A program made the translations under genes and the position numbers. A DNA stretch of 64,000 nucleotides from an uncultured Gammaproteobacteria bacterium (GTDB lineage Bacteria; Pseudomonadota; Gammaproteobacteria; GCA-001735895), in NCBI GenBank assembly GCA_947260025.1, contig CAMYON010000014.1, positions 1 through 64,000 of the forward strand, given 5' to 3'. A model generated the notes under the pieces. The model had not been told where the DNA came from. It worked only from the letters and a program-made list of their open reading frames with translations, and made no database searches. Position 1 is the first letter of the stretch, and each line of letters begins with the position of its first letter. This document shows positions 62,611 through 64,000 of the stretch, piece by piece.

Positions 62611-63615
62611 TCAGGTTCGGTTCGGTATCAATACAATCTTGGCCGCAGGCGTGTTACCCGCCGCCAGATCGGCAAACGCTGCCGCACCTTCGCTGAGCGG
62701 ACGCTGCTCTATCCAGTCCAGGGAACCCAGGGCACCCGAATACAACGCGTTTACCGTGGCCCTGACATCCACCATGGTGTAGGTGTAACAACCGATGAAG
62801 GTAACTTCCTGCAGGGTGAACTTACGCACGTCGAGTCCGCCGTTGTTATCCATCAAACCGATATGAACCACGACCCCGCCAGGCTTGACCGCCTTCGACG
62901 ACGCTTCGCGCGTGGCGGCGCCACCCACCGCATCGATGACGATGTCCCAGCTATCGGCCTCGGGCGCCGGATCGTTGAGCGGATCATAGACTTCACATGA
63001 ACCGGTTCGCTCGACGGTCTGGCGGCGGAGTTGATTGGTTTCGCCGAGACGAATATTACGGCAGCCGTGACTGTAGAGGATCAACGCCACCGAAATACCG
63101 ATTGCGCCGCCGCCGAGGACCAGCACTCGTGAATCTGCCATGGGTCGCCGACCCAGTCTTTCGCCTTCCAGTACAGCGTGCATCGCCGTGGCGACTGGCT
63201 CGGTCAGGGCGGCATGGGCATAGCTCATGTCATCGGGAAGAGTGACCAGGTTACGTTCTGGCATTCTCAGCAACTCGGAAAACGCGCCCTGCCGGGGTTG
63301 CATACTGATAATCTGGCGCGAGCGACACAGATTAGCCCGACCGCTAAGACAGTCGTCGCACTGGCCACAGGTGACCAACGGGTTAACCACTACCCGCTGC
63401 CCCTTGCGGCTGCCGCTGACGACTTCGCCACTCACTTCGTGACCGAGAATGAGCGGTGCCGGGCGCCGTTCGTCATGGCCGTAATAGGCGTGCATATCGG
63501 AGCCGCAGATGCCGCTGGCTTCGACGCGGATGAGCGCTTCGCCCGCTTCCGGCATCGGGTCGGGTTCGTCCCGATACTCGAGCTCCATGGGTGAGGTATA
63601 AACCAGTGCCTTCAT
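62611..63615 (-). CDS. Zinc-dependent medium-chain alcohol dehydrogenase
   Basis: 334 residues. Catalytic zinc: C37 (EASGICGSDMH) and GHE in LGHEVSGEV; structural zinc: CGQCDDCLSGRANLC; NAD(P) motif VLVLGGGAIGISVAL. Related to sorbitol/idonate/threonine dehydrogenase-type MDR enzymes. It is convergent with glpK and downstream of the SDR gene, on the same strand, so a polyol pathway is plausible. Confidence 0.9.
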   Translation of the reverse strand: MKALVYTSPMELEYRDEPDPMPEAGEALIRVEASGICGSDMHAYYGHDERRPAPLILGHEVSGEVVSGSRKGQRVVVNPLVTCGQCDDCLSGRANLCRSRQIISMQPRQGAFSELLRMPERNLVTLPDDMSYAHAALTEPVATAMHAVLEGERLGRRPMADSRVLVLGGGAIGISVALILYSHGCRNIRLGETNQLRRQTVERTGSCEVYDPLNDPAPEADSWDIVIDAVGGAATREASSKAVKPGGVVVHIGLMDNNGGLDVRKFTLQEVTFIGCYTYTMVDVRATVNALYSGALGSLDWIEQRPLSEGAAAFADLAAGNTPAAKIVLIPNRT

Positions 63616-63661
63616 AGCTAATCCGGGTATTTTACCAGTATCCCGAGCGATGACGCAGGAC

Positions 63662-63741
63662 AGATGCGTCTGGACGCCGGGCTGGACTGAGAGCCATAAC
63701 CATAGCTATGGCTCGAAGGAAGGCCAAGTTCAGGCGCATCT
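63662..63741. repeat. Complex imperfect palindrome in the 5' region of the zinc alcohol dehydrogenase
   Basis: Nested inverted repeats: an outer pair AGATGCGTCTGGA (63662-63674) with TTCAGGCGCATCT (63729-63741), and an inner perfect palindrome CCATAGCTATGG (63700-63711) that also folds as GAGCCATA / TATGGCTC. It could be a regulatory hairpin or a relic of a small mobile element. No gene fits here. Confidence 0.4.
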
Positions 63742-63762
63742 GGACAAGTCAGCGCCGGGATA

Positions 63763-63857
63763 GGACTCGAGCCGATTACTAAATGTACTCTGATTTTTGG
63801 TTTCGAATAAAGCATTTAAATAAAACTAATCAATCTGTTGTGAATAGGCTCGAGTCC
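63763..63857. repeat. Inverted repeat pair with AT-rich centre
   Basis: GGACTCGAGCC (63763-63773) and GGCTCGAGTCC (63847-63857) are perfect inverted 11-bp repeats, each containing the CTCGAG palindrome, around 73 AT-rich bases. Possibly an operator pair between the two minus-strand genes. Confidence 0.35.
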
Positions 63858-63883
63858 GACTGGTGAAATATCCGGATTTACCT

Positions 63884-64000
63884 CTACTTTGCGGTAAACC
63901 CACCGTCAACAGCGATAATCTGTCCGGTGATGTAGTTGGCAGCCGCCGACGCCAGGAAGACGGTGACGCCGTCCAGGTCGGATAACTCACCGTTTCGACC
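63884..64000 (-). CDS. SDR-family oxidoreductase (partial, C-terminal 38 residues)
   Basis: The visible frame reads [35 protein letters not shown] and stops at 63884. This is the C-terminal end of a short-chain dehydrogenase ([12 protein letters not shown] is the family ending). The N-terminal part lies past the right edge. It is upstream of and co-directional with the zinc alcohol dehydrogenase gene. Confidence 0.85.
   Translation of the reverse strand, partial: GRNGELSDLDGVTVFLASAAANYITGQIIAVDGGFTAK

Noticed and set aside
1-64000. CRISPR arrays, tRNA or rRNA genes, prophage
   Set aside because: No regular repeat-spacer pattern, cloverleaf-like sequence, rRNA core or phage structural gene was recognised by reading; a covariance-model scan would be the decisive test.

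Overview
The window looks like the chromosome of an aerobic to facultatively microaerobic, probably marine or sediment-dwelling gammaproteobacterium. The basis is a moderately GC-rich sequence with strong third-position GC bias, gammaproteobacterial housekeeping families (ZapG/YhcB, YajD, SelO, GlpD/GlpK), FNR-type boxes and several modules for methylated-amine, betaine-like and glycerol catabolism. I see no rRNA, tRNA, CRISPR array, prophage or intact insertion sequence. Intergenic repeats are limited to small REP-like palindromes. Many long antisense open frames lie under the GC-rich genes and were treated as shadows.

Layout. 1-2736 (minus): an RND efflux pump (truncated at the window edge) and its membrane-fusion protein. 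3112-17815 (plus): one long, tightly packed gene train encoding a secreted intradiol-dioxygenase-fold protein, a DUF4159 protein, a VWA membrane protein, a caspase-like (C13-type) protein that has lost its catalytic Cys, a TPR-gluzincin metalloprotease, a MoxR AAA+ ATPase, a DUF58 protein, a BatA/VWA membrane protein and a giant DUF4175 coiled-coil protein. This is a MoxR/VWA envelope system with unusual protease-fold accessories. 18028-24553: a DMGDH/sarcosine-dehydrogenase-like flavoenzyme, BenE, SelO and a DMT transporter. 24722-26462: two small exported proteins with near-duplicate promoters on either side of a Crp/Fnr regulator. 26551-35518: a multiply broken ompW pseudogene, an HD-GYP phosphodiesterase with an exported Cys-containing partner, a coiled-coil protein, DUF1499, a second DMT transporter, RidA, ZapG, YajD, a diheme cytochrome, a Sfum_1244-like protein and an N-formylglutamate amidohydrolase-family protein.

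35559-44922: amine and betaine-like metabolism, with a flavin amine oxidase, an enolase-superfamily enzyme, a PaiB-like protein, a carboxymuconolactone-decarboxylase-family protein, a second DMGDH-like flavoenzyme, an RpiR regulator, a Rieske quaternary-amine-type oxygenase and a class III aminotransferase. 45020-49388: a redox module with FNR-type boxes, comprising a 12-heme cytochrome, a TPR lipoprotein, a periplasmic protein and a hemerythrin. 49490-52376: GFA, M14-like, SDR and flavodoxin-like genes.

52483-62559: a complete glycerol regulon (GlpV-type binding protein, DeoR regulator, GlpS/GlpT ATPases, GlpP/GlpQ permeases, DUF2160, GlpD, GlpK). The two ATPases carry complementary degenerate motifs, predicting one active and one degenerate ATP site. 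The window closes with a zinc alcohol dehydrogenase and the C-terminal end of an SDR gene.
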